Source: Kribbella pratensis
GTDB taxonomy: Bacteria > Actinomycetota > Actinomycetes > Propionibacteriales > Kribbellaceae
NCBI RefSeq assembly: GCF_004366075.1
Contig: NZ_SODU01000001.1
Coordinates: 2,687,134 to 2,751,133 of the forward strand
Length of the DNA stretch: 64,000 bases
Reading direction: 5' to 3'
This document shows positions 25,653-34,502 of this stretch, piece by piece; positions within the stretch are counted from its first letter, which is position 1, and each line of letters opens with the position of its first letter. The notes below the pieces were generated by a model that saw nothing but the letters and a program-made list of their open reading frames with translations, was not told where the DNA came from and made no database searches. A program made the position numbers and the translations under genes.

Positions 25653-27953
25653 TCAGCTCAGGTTCAGGCCCGTGTCGTCGATGACGAACGAGGTCTGCAG
25701 CGAGCTGTCCTCGGTGCCGGTGAAGCTGATCGACACCGTCTGGCCGGCGAACGACGAAAGGTTGAACGACTTGAGCGAGTAGCCGCTCGCCTTGTTCAGG
25801 TTCGAGTACGTCGCCAGCGTGGTCGAGCCCGCCTTCACCGTCAGCTTGTCGTACTGCGTCGACGAAGTGGTCTCCGCAGAGTCGATGTGCAGGTAGAAGG
25901 AGAGCGTTGCCGAGCAACCGGCCGGGATCGCGACCGACTGGCTCAGCGTGTCGGTGTGGGTCGAGCCGTAGCCGTCCAGCCAGGCCTTCCAGGTGCCGCT
26001 GCGCGCGGGCTGGGAGGTGCTGTTGTCGATCACTCCGGACGACGCCGACCACGGCGCCGCCGTACCGGTCTCGAAGCCCGGGTTGCCGAGCTTCTGGCCG
26101 GAGCAGCCGCCGGTGCCGCCGATGGTGAAGGTGAACGACGTGCTGCCCGAGCCGCCGGCACTCGCGGTCGCCGTCGCAGTGACGTTGAACGTGCCGCTCG
26201 CGGTCGGCGTACCGGACACGGTGCCGGTCGACGAGCCGATGGTGATGCCGGCCGGCAGACCGGACGCCGACCAGGTGTACGGCGCGGTGCCGCCGGACGC
26301 GGTGAGCGTGAACGGCGAGATCGCCGTACCGACCGTGCCGGTCTTGTTGCCCGGGTTCGTGACCGTGACACCACCCGACGTGGAGCAGGTCGGGTCGGCC
26401 GTCTGAGCCGGCACGCTGACCGCGTCCCAGGCCGCCTTCACGGTGTTGAACTCGGTGCAGCTGCCCGGGTACAGGTTCTTGGCCGCGGTCAGCGTCCAGG
26501 TCCGGTACTTCAGGTACGAGCTGCTGCTGGTCTTCATCAGCATCGCGTTGTACATGATCCGGATCGCCTTCTGGATGCCGATCCCGGTCACGGTCGAGCT
26601 GTTGCAGGTCGGGCTCGACGGGGAGCCGTTGCTGCCCTGCGAGAGCAGGTAGAACCAGTGGTTGCCCGGACCGGCGGCCGCGTGCACCTCGGTGCCCGGG
26701 ATCGAGCTCGAGTAGCAGTTCGGGTCGCCGAGCGCCGACGGGTTGTACATGTTGCGGATCGGGCCCTGGCCGACCAGGTTGACCTCTTCACCGACCAGGA
26801 AGTCCGGCGGGTCGTACGACGCCGACTGGTTGCTGTAGTACTCGGTGGCCGCGCCGAACGTGTCGGCGACGAACTCCTGGGTGCCGCTGCCGGAGATGCC
26901 ACCCGGCGTGTGGTCGTCGATCCCGTGACCCATCTCGTGGGCCAGGACGTCGATCGAGCCGATCCAGCCGCCGGCCGTGTTGTGACCGATCTGCACCTGC
27001 GAGCCGTCGTAGTACGCGTTCTCGTCGTTCAGGCCGACACGGATCGGCCAGGCGCCGCCGTTACCGTCCATGCCGTTGCGGCCGAGCCAGTCGGTCAGCA
27101 TCTTCTTCTCGGTCTGGGCGGCGAACAGCGCGTCCACGCAGCCGGTTTCCTTGTTGGTCGCCGTACCGTTGCCCCAGTTGTCGTCCGGACCGGAGAACGT
27201 GGTGTTGTTCGCCGCGTCCTGGCAGGACAGGTTGGTGGTGTTGGGGTCCTTCATCGAGTACGTACTGCCGGACAGGGTGGTGTCCAGGTGGACCGGGTTC
27301 GGGCCGCTGTACGCCGCCGTACCGTTGCCGGCCATCACGTGTTCCTTGGTACCGAGCACCTTGCCGCTCTGCGCGTCGACGTACACCGACAGACTCGACG
27401 GGTCGTGGCCGTTGCTGCCGCTGACCCGCGACTGCCACACGAGCTTCGGGGTGCCGTTCAGGGCGTAGACGGCGAGCGTCGGCGTGGTCGCCGAGTCGAC
27501 CTTCTTGAGCTGCGTCTTCGCCGTCTTCTGCGCGGCCGCGGGGGTCACCTTCGCGGTCGTCGACAGCTCCGGTACGGCGGTGGTCTGGGCGACCGAGGTG
27601 TACTTCACGGCACCCTTCGCATCGGTGACCACGACGAAGTCACCACCGACGACCGGGAGGCCCTTGTACGAACGCTCGTACGGAACGTACTGCAGACCGG
27701 ACTGCTCCGAGATCACCGGCTTCGCGGTGAACTTGTCGTCCTTCGAGGCGTGCAGGGCGCTCGGGCGCCCCGCCACGAGGGAGGAAGCGGAGTCGGCGGC
27801 GAACGCCTTCGACTGCGCCTGTGAGGGCCGCGGCGGAGGCGCCGCACCCGTCGCCGCGCCGGCCGACGAACCGAACCCGGCGAGTGCTGCCGCGGCGAGG
27901 CCGGTCACCCCGAGAACGACCGCAACTTTGCGGGAACGCTGAAACAAGACCAT
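25653..27953 (-). CDS. Secreted M4 (thermolysin-like) metalloprotease with Ig-like and C-terminal domains
   Basis: A 766-residue preproprotein. The signal peptide is about 1-33 (VAVVLGVTGLAAAALAGFGS, then SAGAA). A propeptide with FTP/PepSY character runs to about 240. The catalytic domain holds HEMGH at 339-343, the third zinc ligand Glu360 in TQEFVADTFG, and a later His in GPGNHWFYLLSQG. A putative Ig (He_PIG) domain follows (GGTAPYTWSASGLPAGITIG), then a jelly-roll-like C-terminal domain starting NPGFETG. It is an exported endopeptidase needing zinc and calcium. GAAGGGA precedes the ATG. Confidence 0.94.
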   Translation of the reverse strand: MVLFQRSRKVAVVLGVTGLAAAALAGFGSSAGAATGAAPPPRPSQAQSKAFAADSASSLVAGRPSALHASKDDKFTAKPVISEQSGLQYVPYERSYKGLPVVGGDFVVVTDAKGAVKYTSVAQTTAVPELSTTAKVTPAAAQKTAKTQLKKVDSATTPTLAVYALNGTPKLVWQSRVSGSNGHDPSSLSVYVDAQSGKVLGTKEHVMAGNGTAAYSGPNPVHLDTTLSGSTYSMKDPNTTNLSCQDAANNTTFSGPDDNWGNGTATNKETGCVDALFAAQTEKKMLTDWLGRNGMDGNGGAWPIRVGLNDENAYYDGSQVQIGHNTAGGWIGSIDVLAHEMGHGIDDHTPGGISGSGTQEFVADTFGAATEYYSNQSASYDPPDFLVGEEVNLVGQGPIRNMYNPSALGDPNCYSSSIPGTEVHAAAGPGNHWFYLLSQGSNGSPSSPTCNSSTVTGIGIQKAIRIMYNAMLMKTSSSSYLKYRTWTLTAAKNLYPGSCTEFNTVKAAWDAVSVPAQTADPTCSTSGGVTVTNPGNKTGTVGTAISPFTLTASGGTAPYTWSASGLPAGITIGSSTGTVSGTPTASGTFNVTATATASAGGSGSTSFTFTIGGTGGCSGQKLGNPGFETGTAAPWSASSGVIDNSTSQPARSGTWKAWLDGYGSTHTDTLSQSVAIPAGCSATLSFYLHIDSAETTSSTQYDKLTVKAGSTTLATYSNLNKASGYSLKSFNLSSFAGQTVSISFTGTEDSSLQTSFVIDDTGLNLS

Positions 27954-28266
27954 GGATGTGGTCCCTTCGCGATGTGGTGCTTGGGCGGGTTGCGCCTCGC
28001 CGGACTGCAGGCGGTGCACCACTCCGCCTGGAACCTCCGGCCTACCCATCGGCACGGCTGTCCGGAAGACCCCTTTCCATCCAGCCCCGATAGATCGCGC
28101 GGACGGACACTATGTCCGCACCCCCACCCGGGCAAGGCGCTGTCGTGCCGTTGGCACCCCCAAGACAACTGACCGCGTTGTCATCACTACTAAGCGCTGA
28201 CAAACCCTCCCGAATCCTGAGATTCATCACGCCCGCAGCCGGGATGTGGTGGGTGGGGTGAGGAGG
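27954..28266. other. Upstream region of the M4 protease, no gene
   Basis: About 310 bases without a plausible gene lie upstream of the protease start. CGGACA-CTA-TGTCCG at 28104-28118 is a perfect palindrome about 150 bases before the start and could be an operator. No riboswitch class is recognised. Confidence 0.4.
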
Positions 28267-28450
28267 TCATCGCGGACCGTGATGGGGGCGGGTGAGAGGT
28301 GCGTCGCGGATCGTGGGGGTGCTGAGCGGTTGCGTCGCGGATCGTGGTGGGGGTGGTGAGCGGTTGCGTCGCGGATCGTGGTGGGGGTAGGTGAGCGGTG
28401 CGTCGCGGACCGTGGTGGGAGGTCGGTGAGCGGGTTGTCGCGGAGGGTGG
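28267..28450. repeat. Tandem repeat, 31-36 base unit, five to six copies
   Basis: The unit is close to GCGTCGCGGATCGTGGTGGG followed by GGTGGTGAGCGGTT. Copies begin near 28267, 28301, 28332, 28366, 28400 and 28436, varying in length by a few bases. The plus strand is G-rich. It sits about 140 bases upstream of the FHA gene. There are no unique spacers, so it is not a CRISPR array. Confidence 0.85.
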
Positions 28451-28592
28451 CGGCGTTGCGGTGGGGTGGGACTGCTGGTGGTCTGGGGCTGGTCCGAATG
28501 GCAGAATCGCCCAGACGGGTTGGCTGCCGCGGGGTGCGACACCCCGGCGGCGGAACCGGATCGCGATCAGGACGACGCCGGCTGGGGTGTGA

Positions 28593-30800
28593 GTGGAAAC
28601 CGAATTCGTGCTGTCGCTCGGCGAACAGCAGTGGACGCTGCAGGCCGGGACCGACACGATCACCATCGGCCGCGCCTCCAACGCCGACATCCGGCTGCAG
28701 GCGGACGACCAGATCTCCCGCATCCACGCCCGCCTGAACCGCGACGGCGGCACCTGGACCCTCCACGACGAGTCCCGCAACGGCACCGGCCTCAACGGCC
28801 GCCGCCTCACCGCCCCCACTCCCCTCACCAACGGCGACCGAATCCAAATCGGCCGCTCGGTCCTCACCTTCCACAAATCCACCACCCCCAGCCCCCACTC
28901 CACAGACACGCCCCCCACCGCACCCCCGGCACCTCCCGCCGCCTCCGCCCCGGCGTCCGAGCCGCCACCAGCCGCACCCTCTCCTGCACCCCCGCAGGCG
29001 GACCCCACACGGGAACCCGAGGCGCCGTACGCCGACCCACCACGTCCACCCGAGTACGCCGCCCCCACCTCAGTCACCCCGGACGAACCGAACCCGTTCC
29101 CCCCACCCAACCAACCCCCCACCACCAACTCCCTCCAGACAGCCCCGCCCCCCGCAGCCAGCCCATTCGCGCAAAACGAGCAACTGCACGCCCCCAGCCC
29201 GTTCGCGCAGAACGAGCAACCGCACGCCACCAGCCCCTTTGCGCAAGACGAGCAACCGCACCCCGCCAGCCCGTTCACGCAGAACGAGCAGGCACACGCC
29301 ACCAGCCCCTTTGCGCAGGACCAGCAGCCGCACCCCGCCAGCCCGTTCACGCAAGAAGACCAAGCGCACGCCGCTGGGCCGTTCGCACAGAACGAGCAAC
29401 CGCACCCCGCCAGCCCCTTCGCGCAAGACGAGCAGGCACACACCTCCAGCCCTTTCGCGCAGGACCAGCAACCGCACCCCGCCAGCCCCTTTGCGCAGGA
29501 CCAGCAGGCACACGCCGCCAGCCCGTTCACGCAGGACCAGCAGGCACACGCCGCCAGCCCGTTCACGCAGGACCAGCAGGCACACGCCGCCGGGCCGTTC
29601 GCGCAGGATGAGCAGTCGGCCGCTGCCGGGCCGTTTGTGTCGGGTGAGGTGGTATCCGGTGACGGCCGCCCGTTTGAGCCTGAGGGTAGGCAGGGGGCGG
29701 ATGTCGATGAGTACATGGTGGGCGCAGAGGCTGGTGGGTCTGGGGCTGCGGGCGTGGTTCCTGGGTTTGAGGGGGGAACCTGGGCGGCCTATCCGTCGGC
29801 GGACAACCCGGAGCCGGTGCGGTCGCCGGCGGAGATCTCCGCCCAGATCGATCAGTCGGAAGCGAACTGGAACCCATCCGCCGGCTGGCCCGACCCGACC
29901 GATCGGCGGGCGTCGACCGCGGACCAGTTGCCCGGCGCGGACGACCGGCTCCCGAGGTCGGAACGACGCTTGCCCGGCGCGGACCATCGACTCCCCCGCT
30001 CGGAGCGGTTGCCCGGGTCGGAACGGTTGCCCGGGTCGGAACGGTTGCCCGGGTCGGAACGGTTGCCCGGGTCGGAACGGTTGCCCGGAGCGGAGCGCCG
30101 TACAGCCGACAGCGATGACGCCGTGGGGACGGTGCGGTTGTCGCGGGTGCTGATCGTGGCCGGGGCCGTGATCGTGCTCGGGATGGTTGTGAACCTGATC
30201 GTCACGTTCCTCGCCGACGGCCCCGGCGGCGTGCTCAGGTGGTTGGTCGCGCCGGGTATCGCGCTCGTGGCAGCGATGGTCCTGGCGCTGCTCGATGCGG
30301 CAGCCCCGAAGGACCACCGGCCGGGCCGTCTCACCGTGTCGGTTCTCGTCGCGATCGCCGTGGTGCTCGTCGGCGTCGGGATCGGCGGGTTCGCGCTGAC
30401 GGCGGGCGCGCAGTACGTCGGCGGCTACCTGACGGGCAACGAGACCGGCGAAGACCGGCTGATCAAACCGGTCTCGAAGCCCGGCACGGGTGTCACGATG
30501 ACCGTCGAGAACGTCACGTACACGAGCCATTTCACGCGCGTCGAGGTCAAGCTCGTCAACACCGCCAAGGAAGCGATCACGGTTCCGATCGACGGTACGA
30601 CGTTCACCGCCGCCGACGGTACCGCCCTGCGCGCCGACCCCGGCCGCAGCTCCTGGCCGAAGCGGATCGCGACCGGCGGCACCGAACACGGCACGCTCAC
30701 GTTCAAGGGTCACCTCCCGGACAGCGCCACCACGGCAGTGCTCACGTTCAAGTCCGGCAGCACGTCCTTCGCCATCTCCAATATCGCCCTGAGCAACTGA
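28593..30800 (+). CDS. FHA-domain membrane protein with tandem repeats
   Basis: A 735-residue protein. The FHA domain is at 5-95 (TITIGRASNADIRL, ISRIHARL, LHDESRNGTGLNGRRL), with the Arg, Ser-Arg and Asn residues needed for phosphothreonine binding. A Pro-rich linker leads to thirteen 12-residue repeats (SPFAQDQQAHAA type) at about 190-345. Six-residue LPGSER repeats lie near 470-500. Three membrane helices follow (about 515-615), then an extracytoplasmic beta domain resembling DUF4352 (GTGVTMTVENVTYTSHFTRV). A link to Ser/Thr kinase signalling is inferred. The start is GTG. Confidence 0.85.
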   Translation: METEFVLSLGEQQWTLQAGTDTITIGRASNADIRLQADDQISRIHARLNRDGGTWTLHDESRNGTGLNGRRLTAPTPLTNGDRIQIGRSVLTFHKSTTPSPHSTDTPPTAPPAPPAASAPASEPPPAAPSPAPPQADPTREPEAPYADPPRPPEYAAPTSVTPDEPNPFPPPNQPPTTNSLQTAPPPAASPFAQNEQLHAPSPFAQNEQPHATSPFAQDEQPHPASPFTQNEQAHATSPFAQDQQPHPASPFTQEDQAHAAGPFAQNEQPHPASPFAQDEQAHTSSPFAQDQQPHPASPFAQDQQAHAASPFTQDQQAHAASPFTQDQQAHAAGPFAQDEQSAAAGPFVSGEVVSGDGRPFEPEGRQGADVDEYMVGAEAGGSGAAGVVPGFEGGTWAAYPSADNPEPVRSPAEISAQIDQSEANWNPSAGWPDPTDRRASTADQLPGADDRLPRSERRLPGADHRLPRSERLPGSERLPGSERLPGSERLPGSERLPGAERRTADSDDAVGTVRLSRVLIVAGAVIVLGMVVNLIVTFLADGPGGVLRWLVAPGIALVAAMVLALLDAAAPKDHRPGRLTVSVLVAIAVVLVGVGIGGFALTAGAQYVGGYLTGNETGEDRLIKPVSKPGTGVTMTVENVTYTSHFTRVEVKLVNTAKEAITVPIDGTTFTAADGTALRADPGRSSWPKRIATGGTEHGTLTFKGHLPDSATTAVLTFKSGSTSFAISNIALSN
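29160..29628. repeat. 36-base coding tandem repeat, thirteen copies
   Basis: Thirteen 36-base units encode SPF[A/T]Q[N/D][E/Q]Q[P/A]H[A/P][A/T]. The later copies (29490-29600) are almost identical at the DNA level, and the earlier ones vary. Confidence 0.92.
29998..30090. repeat. 18-base coding tandem repeat, about five copies
   Basis: CGGTTGCCCGGGTCGGAA is repeated exactly about five times and encodes LPGSER. A looser version (CTCCCGAGGTCGGAACGA) precedes it from about 29930. Confidence 0.92.
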
Positions 30801-30827
30801 CCTCGAGCACCCTCCCGGCCGACTTAC

Positions 30828-30840
30828 ATCGAAAATTGAT
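30828..30840. promoter_or_regulatory. Candidate MarR operator
   Basis: ATCGAAAATTGAT, followed by ATAGT, is an AT-rich imperfect dyad about 50 bases before the MarR start, in otherwise GC-rich surroundings. Position and composition suit a MarR site overlapping its own promoter. Confidence 0.45.
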
Positions 30841-30888
30841 ATAGTCGCCGTAACCCACCGCCGCGGTGGGCCCGGAGGGAGCGGCGGC

Positions 30889-31314
30889 ATGCTGGACGTC
30901 GACCGGTTGACCACGGTCATCGAGGACTTCAACACGATCTTCATCCGCCTCCCGTCGGTCCGCCGGCTCAACTTCTCGGCGCTCTCGGTCCTGCACACGC
31001 TCCACCGGCGCGGGCCGTTGCGGCTCACCGACCTGCTGGCGACCGAGCAGCTGAAGCAACCCGCCCTGACCAGCCTGATCGCGAAACTCGAGCAGGACGG
31101 CCTCGTCCAGCGCCGCCCCGACCCCGCCGACGGCCGCGCCAGCCTGCTCTCCCTGACCCACACCGGCCAGGAGCTCGTCCGATCCCGGCACACGAACCGG
31201 GTCGCGAAACTGACCGCGCTCGTCGAGCAACTCACTCCCGACGAGCGCGCAGTACTCGCAGGCTCGATCGACGTACTCCACCGCCTGACCGAACTCGCTG
31301 AGGACACCCCATGA
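30889..31314 (+). CDS. MarR-family regulator
   Basis: A 141-residue winged-helix protein. The recognition region is LRLTDLLATEQLKQPALTSL followed by IAKLEQDGLVQRRPDPADGR, whose DP-x-DGR wing is diagnostic of MarR. GGAGGGAG precedes the ATG. The epoxide hydrolase gene starts in an ATGA overlap with its stop, so the regulator and enzyme are cotranscribed and the regulator probably responds to a substrate of the enzyme. Confidence 0.92.
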   Translation: MLDVDRLTTVIEDFNTIFIRLPSVRRLNFSALSVLHTLHRRGPLRLTDLLATEQLKQPALTSLIAKLEQDGLVQRRPDPADGRASLLSLTHTGQELVRSRHTNRVAKLTALVEQLTPDERAVLAGSIDVLHRLTELAEDTP

Positions 31315-32501
31315 TCCCCACCCCCATCGTCGTACCCGACGAGGTTCTCGACGACCTCCGCCGCCGCCTGCGTGCGACGAAGTGGCCGCGCGACGCCGGC
31401 AACGACGACGGCTTCTACGGCGTACGACGTACCCGCCTGCAACCGCTCGTCGAGTACTGGGCGGACGGTTTCGACTGGCGCGCCGCCGAGAAGGCGATCA
31501 ACGCGTACGACCACTACCGCGTCGACGTCGGCGACGTACCGGTGCACTTCCTGCGCCGGCCGGGCATCGGCCCGCGGCCGATCCCGCTGATCCTGAGTCA
31601 CGGCTGGCCGTGGACGTTCTGGCACTGGTCGAAGGTGATCGACCGGCTCGCCGACCCCGCGTCGTACGGCGGTGATCCGGCCGACGCGTTCGACGTGATC
31701 GTCCCGTCGCTGCCCGGGTTCGGCTTCTCGACGCCGACCCGGCCGGACATGAACTTCTGGAAGATGGCCGACGTCTGGCACGAGCTGATGACGGGCGTCC
31801 TCGGATTCCCGAAGTACGCCGCGGCCGGCTGTGACGTCGGCGCGCTGGTGACGGGGCAGCTCGGCCACAAGTACGCCGATGAGCTCTACGGGATCCACAT
31901 CGGGTCGGCGCTGAAACTCACGTTCTTCAACGGCGACCGCGGCTGGGACCTGAGCGGCGGCAACCCGATCCCGGAAGGGCTGCCGCCCGCGATCCACGCC
32001 CGCATCATCGAGCTCGAACGCCGCTTCGCCGCGCACCTCGCCACGCACGTCCTCGACCCGAGCACCCTCGCCTTCGGGCTCGCCGACTCCCCCGCCGGCA
32101 TGCTCGCGTGGATCCTGGAACGCTGGCAGAGCTGGTCGGAGGGCGACGAGGCGTTCACCGACGACGACCTGCTCACCCACGCGACGATCTACTGGGCGGG
32201 CAACGCGATCGACACTTCGATCCGCACGTACGCCAACAACAACCGCTACCCGTGGACTCCGTCCCACGACCGTACGCCGGTGATCGAGGCCCCGACCGGC
32301 ATCACTTTCGTCGGCCACGAGGACCCGCCCGGCGTGCACACTCCCGAGGAACGCGTACAGAACTTCCTCGCGAGCGACCGCGCCGCCTGGTACAACCACA
32401 CCAACATCACCGCCCACCCCAACGGCGGGCACTTCATCCCGTGGGAGCTCCCCACCGAGTGGACCGATGACCTCCGGCGAACGTTCCGTCCCTTGCGCTG
32501 A
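31311..32501 (+). CDS. Epoxide hydrolase (EHN-type alpha/beta hydrolase)
   Basis: A 396-residue enzyme. An EHN N-terminal domain occupies about 1-110 (DLRRRLRATKWPRD, then FDWRAAEKAINAYDHYRVDV). The oxyanion-hole motif HGWPW is at 97-101 and the likely nucleophile is Asp175 in GCDVGALV. The cap region contains the usual Tyr residues and a catalytic His appears in NGGHFIPWE near the end. It would open epoxides to diols in the cytoplasm, as in microsomal-type and juvenile-hormone-type enzymes. Natural substrate unknown. Confidence 0.92.
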   Translation: MIPTPIVVPDEVLDDLRRRLRATKWPRDAGNDDGFYGVRRTRLQPLVEYWADGFDWRAAEKAINAYDHYRVDVGDVPVHFLRRPGIGPRPIPLILSHGWPWTFWHWSKVIDRLADPASYGGDPADAFDVIVPSLPGFGFSTPTRPDMNFWKMADVWHELMTGVLGFPKYAAAGCDVGALVTGQLGHKYADELYGIHIGSALKLTFFNGDRGWDLSGGNPIPEGLPPAIHARIIELERRFAAHLATHVLDPSTLAFGLADSPAGMLAWILERWQSWSEGDEAFTDDDLLTHATIYWAGNAIDTSIRTYANNNRYPWTPSHDRTPVIEAPTGITFVGHEDPPGVHTPEERVQNFLASDRAAWYNHTNITAHPNGGHFIPWELPTEWTDDLRRTFRPLR

Positions 32502-32528
32502 TCCGGCCTGGCTTGACCTCGACGTACG

Positions 32529-33323
32529 GTGGAGATCGTGCAGACGATTCTGATCACCGGTGCGACAGATGGCCTGGGGCGCGAACTGGCACTCCGACTG
32601 GGTACGGCGGGAGCTCGCGTACTGATCCACGGACGGGACGCGGCCCGCGCCGAACGTGTGCGGGCCGATATCCGCGCCGCGGGCGGTCCCGAACCAGAGA
32701 TCCTGCTGGCCGATCTGGCTGATCTCCACCATGTCGACAAGCTTGCCGACAGCATCGACAGCGAACTCGACGTGCTGGTCAACAATGCGGGCATCGGCGG
32801 CGGCAGGCCCGGTACGGGGCGTGAGGTGAGTGCCGACGGCATCGAACTGAGATTCGCGGTCAACTACCTCGCCGGCTACCACCTGACGCGGCGCCTGCTC
32901 CCGCAACTGGCGCCCACCGGCCGGATCGTCAACGTGGCGTCGGCCGGTCAGCAGGCGATCGACTTCGAGGATCCGATGATGGAGCGCGGCTGGGACGGGT
33001 TCTCGGCGTACCAGCGGAGCAAGCTGGCGCAGATCATGTTCACCATCGACCTCGCCGCGGAACAGTCCGTCGTGGTCAATGCGTTGCACCCGGCAACGTT
33101 CATGGCCACCACGATGGTGACCGAGAGCGGCGTCAGCCCGATCAGCAGCGTCGCCGAGGGCGCCGACGCGACGATGCGCCTGATCACCGCACCGGACGTG
33201 CCGACCGGACGCTACTTCAACGGCCTCCGCGAGGCCCGCGCCAACGAGCAGGCGTACGACGCCCGCGCCCGCGAACGCCTCCGCACCCTCTCGGACAACC
33301 TCATCACAACCGCCCTCCGGTAA
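32529..33323 (+). CDS. Short-chain dehydrogenase/reductase
   Basis: A 264-residue Rossmann-fold enzyme with the cofactor motif TGATDGLG at 10-17, NNAG at 85-88, and catalytic Ser139, Tyr161 and Lys165 (SAYQRSK). HGRD after the second strand suggests NADP preference. It resembles retinol-dehydrogenase-like or WW-domain oxidoreductase-like SDRs. The start may be GTG 32529 or GTG 32538. It follows the epoxide hydrolase by 27 bases and may belong to the same operon, acting on the diol or a related carbonyl. Confidence 0.9.
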   Translation: MEIVQTILITGATDGLGRELALRLGTAGARVLIHGRDAARAERVRADIRAAGGPEPEILLADLADLHHVDKLADSIDSELDVLVNNAGIGGGRPGTGREVSADGIELRFAVNYLAGYHLTRRLLPQLAPTGRIVNVASAGQQAIDFEDPMMERGWDGFSAYQRSKLAQIMFTIDLAAEQSVVVNALHPATFMATTMVTESGVSPISSVAEGADATMRLITAPDVPTGRYFNGLREARANEQAYDARARERLRTLSDNLITTALR

Positions 33324-33326
33324 GCA

Positions 33327-34094
33327 TCAGCGCCGGAAGAACTCGGTGGTTGTGGGGTCGGCCGGGAGGTAGGTTTCGACGGCGATCTCCTCGAGGGTGA
33401 TGTCGAAGGCGGCGCCGAACGTGGTGACGGTGCTGAGGAACGCGAGGTCGAGGCCGCGGTGCTGAATGTGGATCGGGAGTGCGATGTCGGCGGGGTCTGG
33501 CGGCGTGGTGTCGACGGGGCCGTGGGCAACGAGTTCGTCGTACAGCTGATGGAGTTCGGGGTCACCGGAGGCCGCGGCCTGGCGGGCGAGGCGGGGCAGG
33601 AGGTACCCGCGAACCTGCTCCAGATTGCGGATCCGGGACGCCAGACCGTCCGGGTGCAGGCCGAGGCGCATCAGGTTGATCGGTGCTGTGAGCAACTTCT
33701 TGTCAACACCGGCCAGGAAGACGTTGAAGGAGTCGTTCGCGAGCAGGAGGTTCCAGCGGCGGTCGACGGCGACGGCCGGGTACGGCGCGTGCGCCCGGAC
33801 GAACTGTTCGAGGGCCGCGCGGACCCGCGTCATGTCCGGGTCGTCCAGCGGCATCTGCCGGTACACGGGAGCGTGGCCGGCCGCGACCAGGAGCCGGTTG
33901 CGTTCCCGCAGCGGCACGTCGAGCTGCTCGGCGAGGTGCAGCACCATCGCACTGCTCGGAATCGTCCGCCCGGTCTCGACGAAACTCACGTGCCGCGACG
34001 ACACGTCCGCCTGGATCGCGAGGTCGAGCTGACTCAACTTCCTCCGCCGCCGCCACTCCCGCAACAGCTCGCCCACCGGCCTGTCGTCATTCAC
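33327..34094 (-). CDS. XRE-family regulator with MmyB-like ligand domain
   Basis: A 255-residue regulator. The Cro/C1-type helix-turn-helix lies at 14-66 (LREWRRRRKLSQLDLAIQAD, then VSSRHVSFVETGRTIPS). The C-terminal region has YPAVAVDRRWNLLLANDSFN, the MmyB-like PAS-related domain thought to bind fatty-acid-like ligands. It is divergent from the SnoaL-like gene at 34172, its likely target, and faces the SDR gene with three bases between them. A second member of the class is at 59638. Confidence 0.9.
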   Translation of the reverse strand: MNDDRPVGELLREWRRRRKLSQLDLAIQADVSSRHVSFVETGRTIPSSAMVLHLAEQLDVPLRERNRLLVAAGHAPVYRQMPLDDPDMTRVRAALEQFVRAHAPYPAVAVDRRWNLLLANDSFNVFLAGVDKKLLTAPINLMRLGLHPDGLASRIRNLEQVRGYLLPRLARQAAASGDPELHQLYDELVAHGPVDTTPPDPADIALPIHIQHRGLDLAFLSTVTTFGAAFDITLEEIAVETYLPADPTTTEFFRR

Positions 34095-34171
34095 AGCTCG
34101 AGTATCCAGGGCCGCGCCATGACACGTCAGGTAATCGACAGCGCCGCAGCGGCCGGCGCATCGTCGTACGC

Positions 34172-34492
34172 ATGACGATCAAGCAGCTCACCCTGCACGC
34201 CTTCCAGGAATTCGCCAACGGCAACCTCGAACCGCTCCGCCCGCTCCTGCACGAGAACTTCGTCGAGCACAGCCCCGGCAACCCCTCCGGCCGCGACGCC
34301 TTCCTCGAGTTCATCGCCCAGGCCCCGGTCGCCGGCGCCGAGCTCGCCCTCCAACGCGTGATCGCCGACGAAACCCACGTAGTCGTCCACTACCTGATGA
34401 CCACCCCCGAAACCACCCAGGCCGTGGTCGACATCTGGCGCTTCGAGAACAACCAGATCGTCGAACACTGGGACGTCGTACAACCCACGTGA
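34172..34492 (+). CDS. SnoaL-like / NTF2-fold protein
   Basis: A 106-residue protein with the SnoaL-like pattern FQEFANGNLEPLRPLLHENF followed by VEHSPGNPSGRDAFLEFIAQ, and ending VVDIWRFENNQIVEHWDVVQ. Such proteins act as small-molecule isomerases, cyclases or binding proteins; the substrate here is unknown. There is no clear ribosome site. TGACACGTCA at 34120-34129 lies in the divergent promoter region and could be a site for the XRE regulator. Confidence 0.85.
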   Translation: MTIKQLTLHAFQEFANGNLEPLRPLLHENFVEHSPGNPSGRDAFLEFIAQAPVAGAELALQRVIADETHVVVHYLMTTPETTQAVVDIWRFENNQIVEHWDVVQPT

Positions 34493-34502
34493 CTCCACGA
34501 GG

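Noticed and set aside
28267..28450. Possible CRISPR array
   Set aside because: Units are 31-36 bases placed head to tail without unique spacers, and no cas genes are present.
29070..33089. A 1339-residue open frame antisense to the FHA, MarR and epoxide hydrolase genes
   Set aside because: It lies opposite four well-supported genes, and its sequence is Arg/Gly-rich with no domain. Long antisense frames are expected in very GC-rich DNA.
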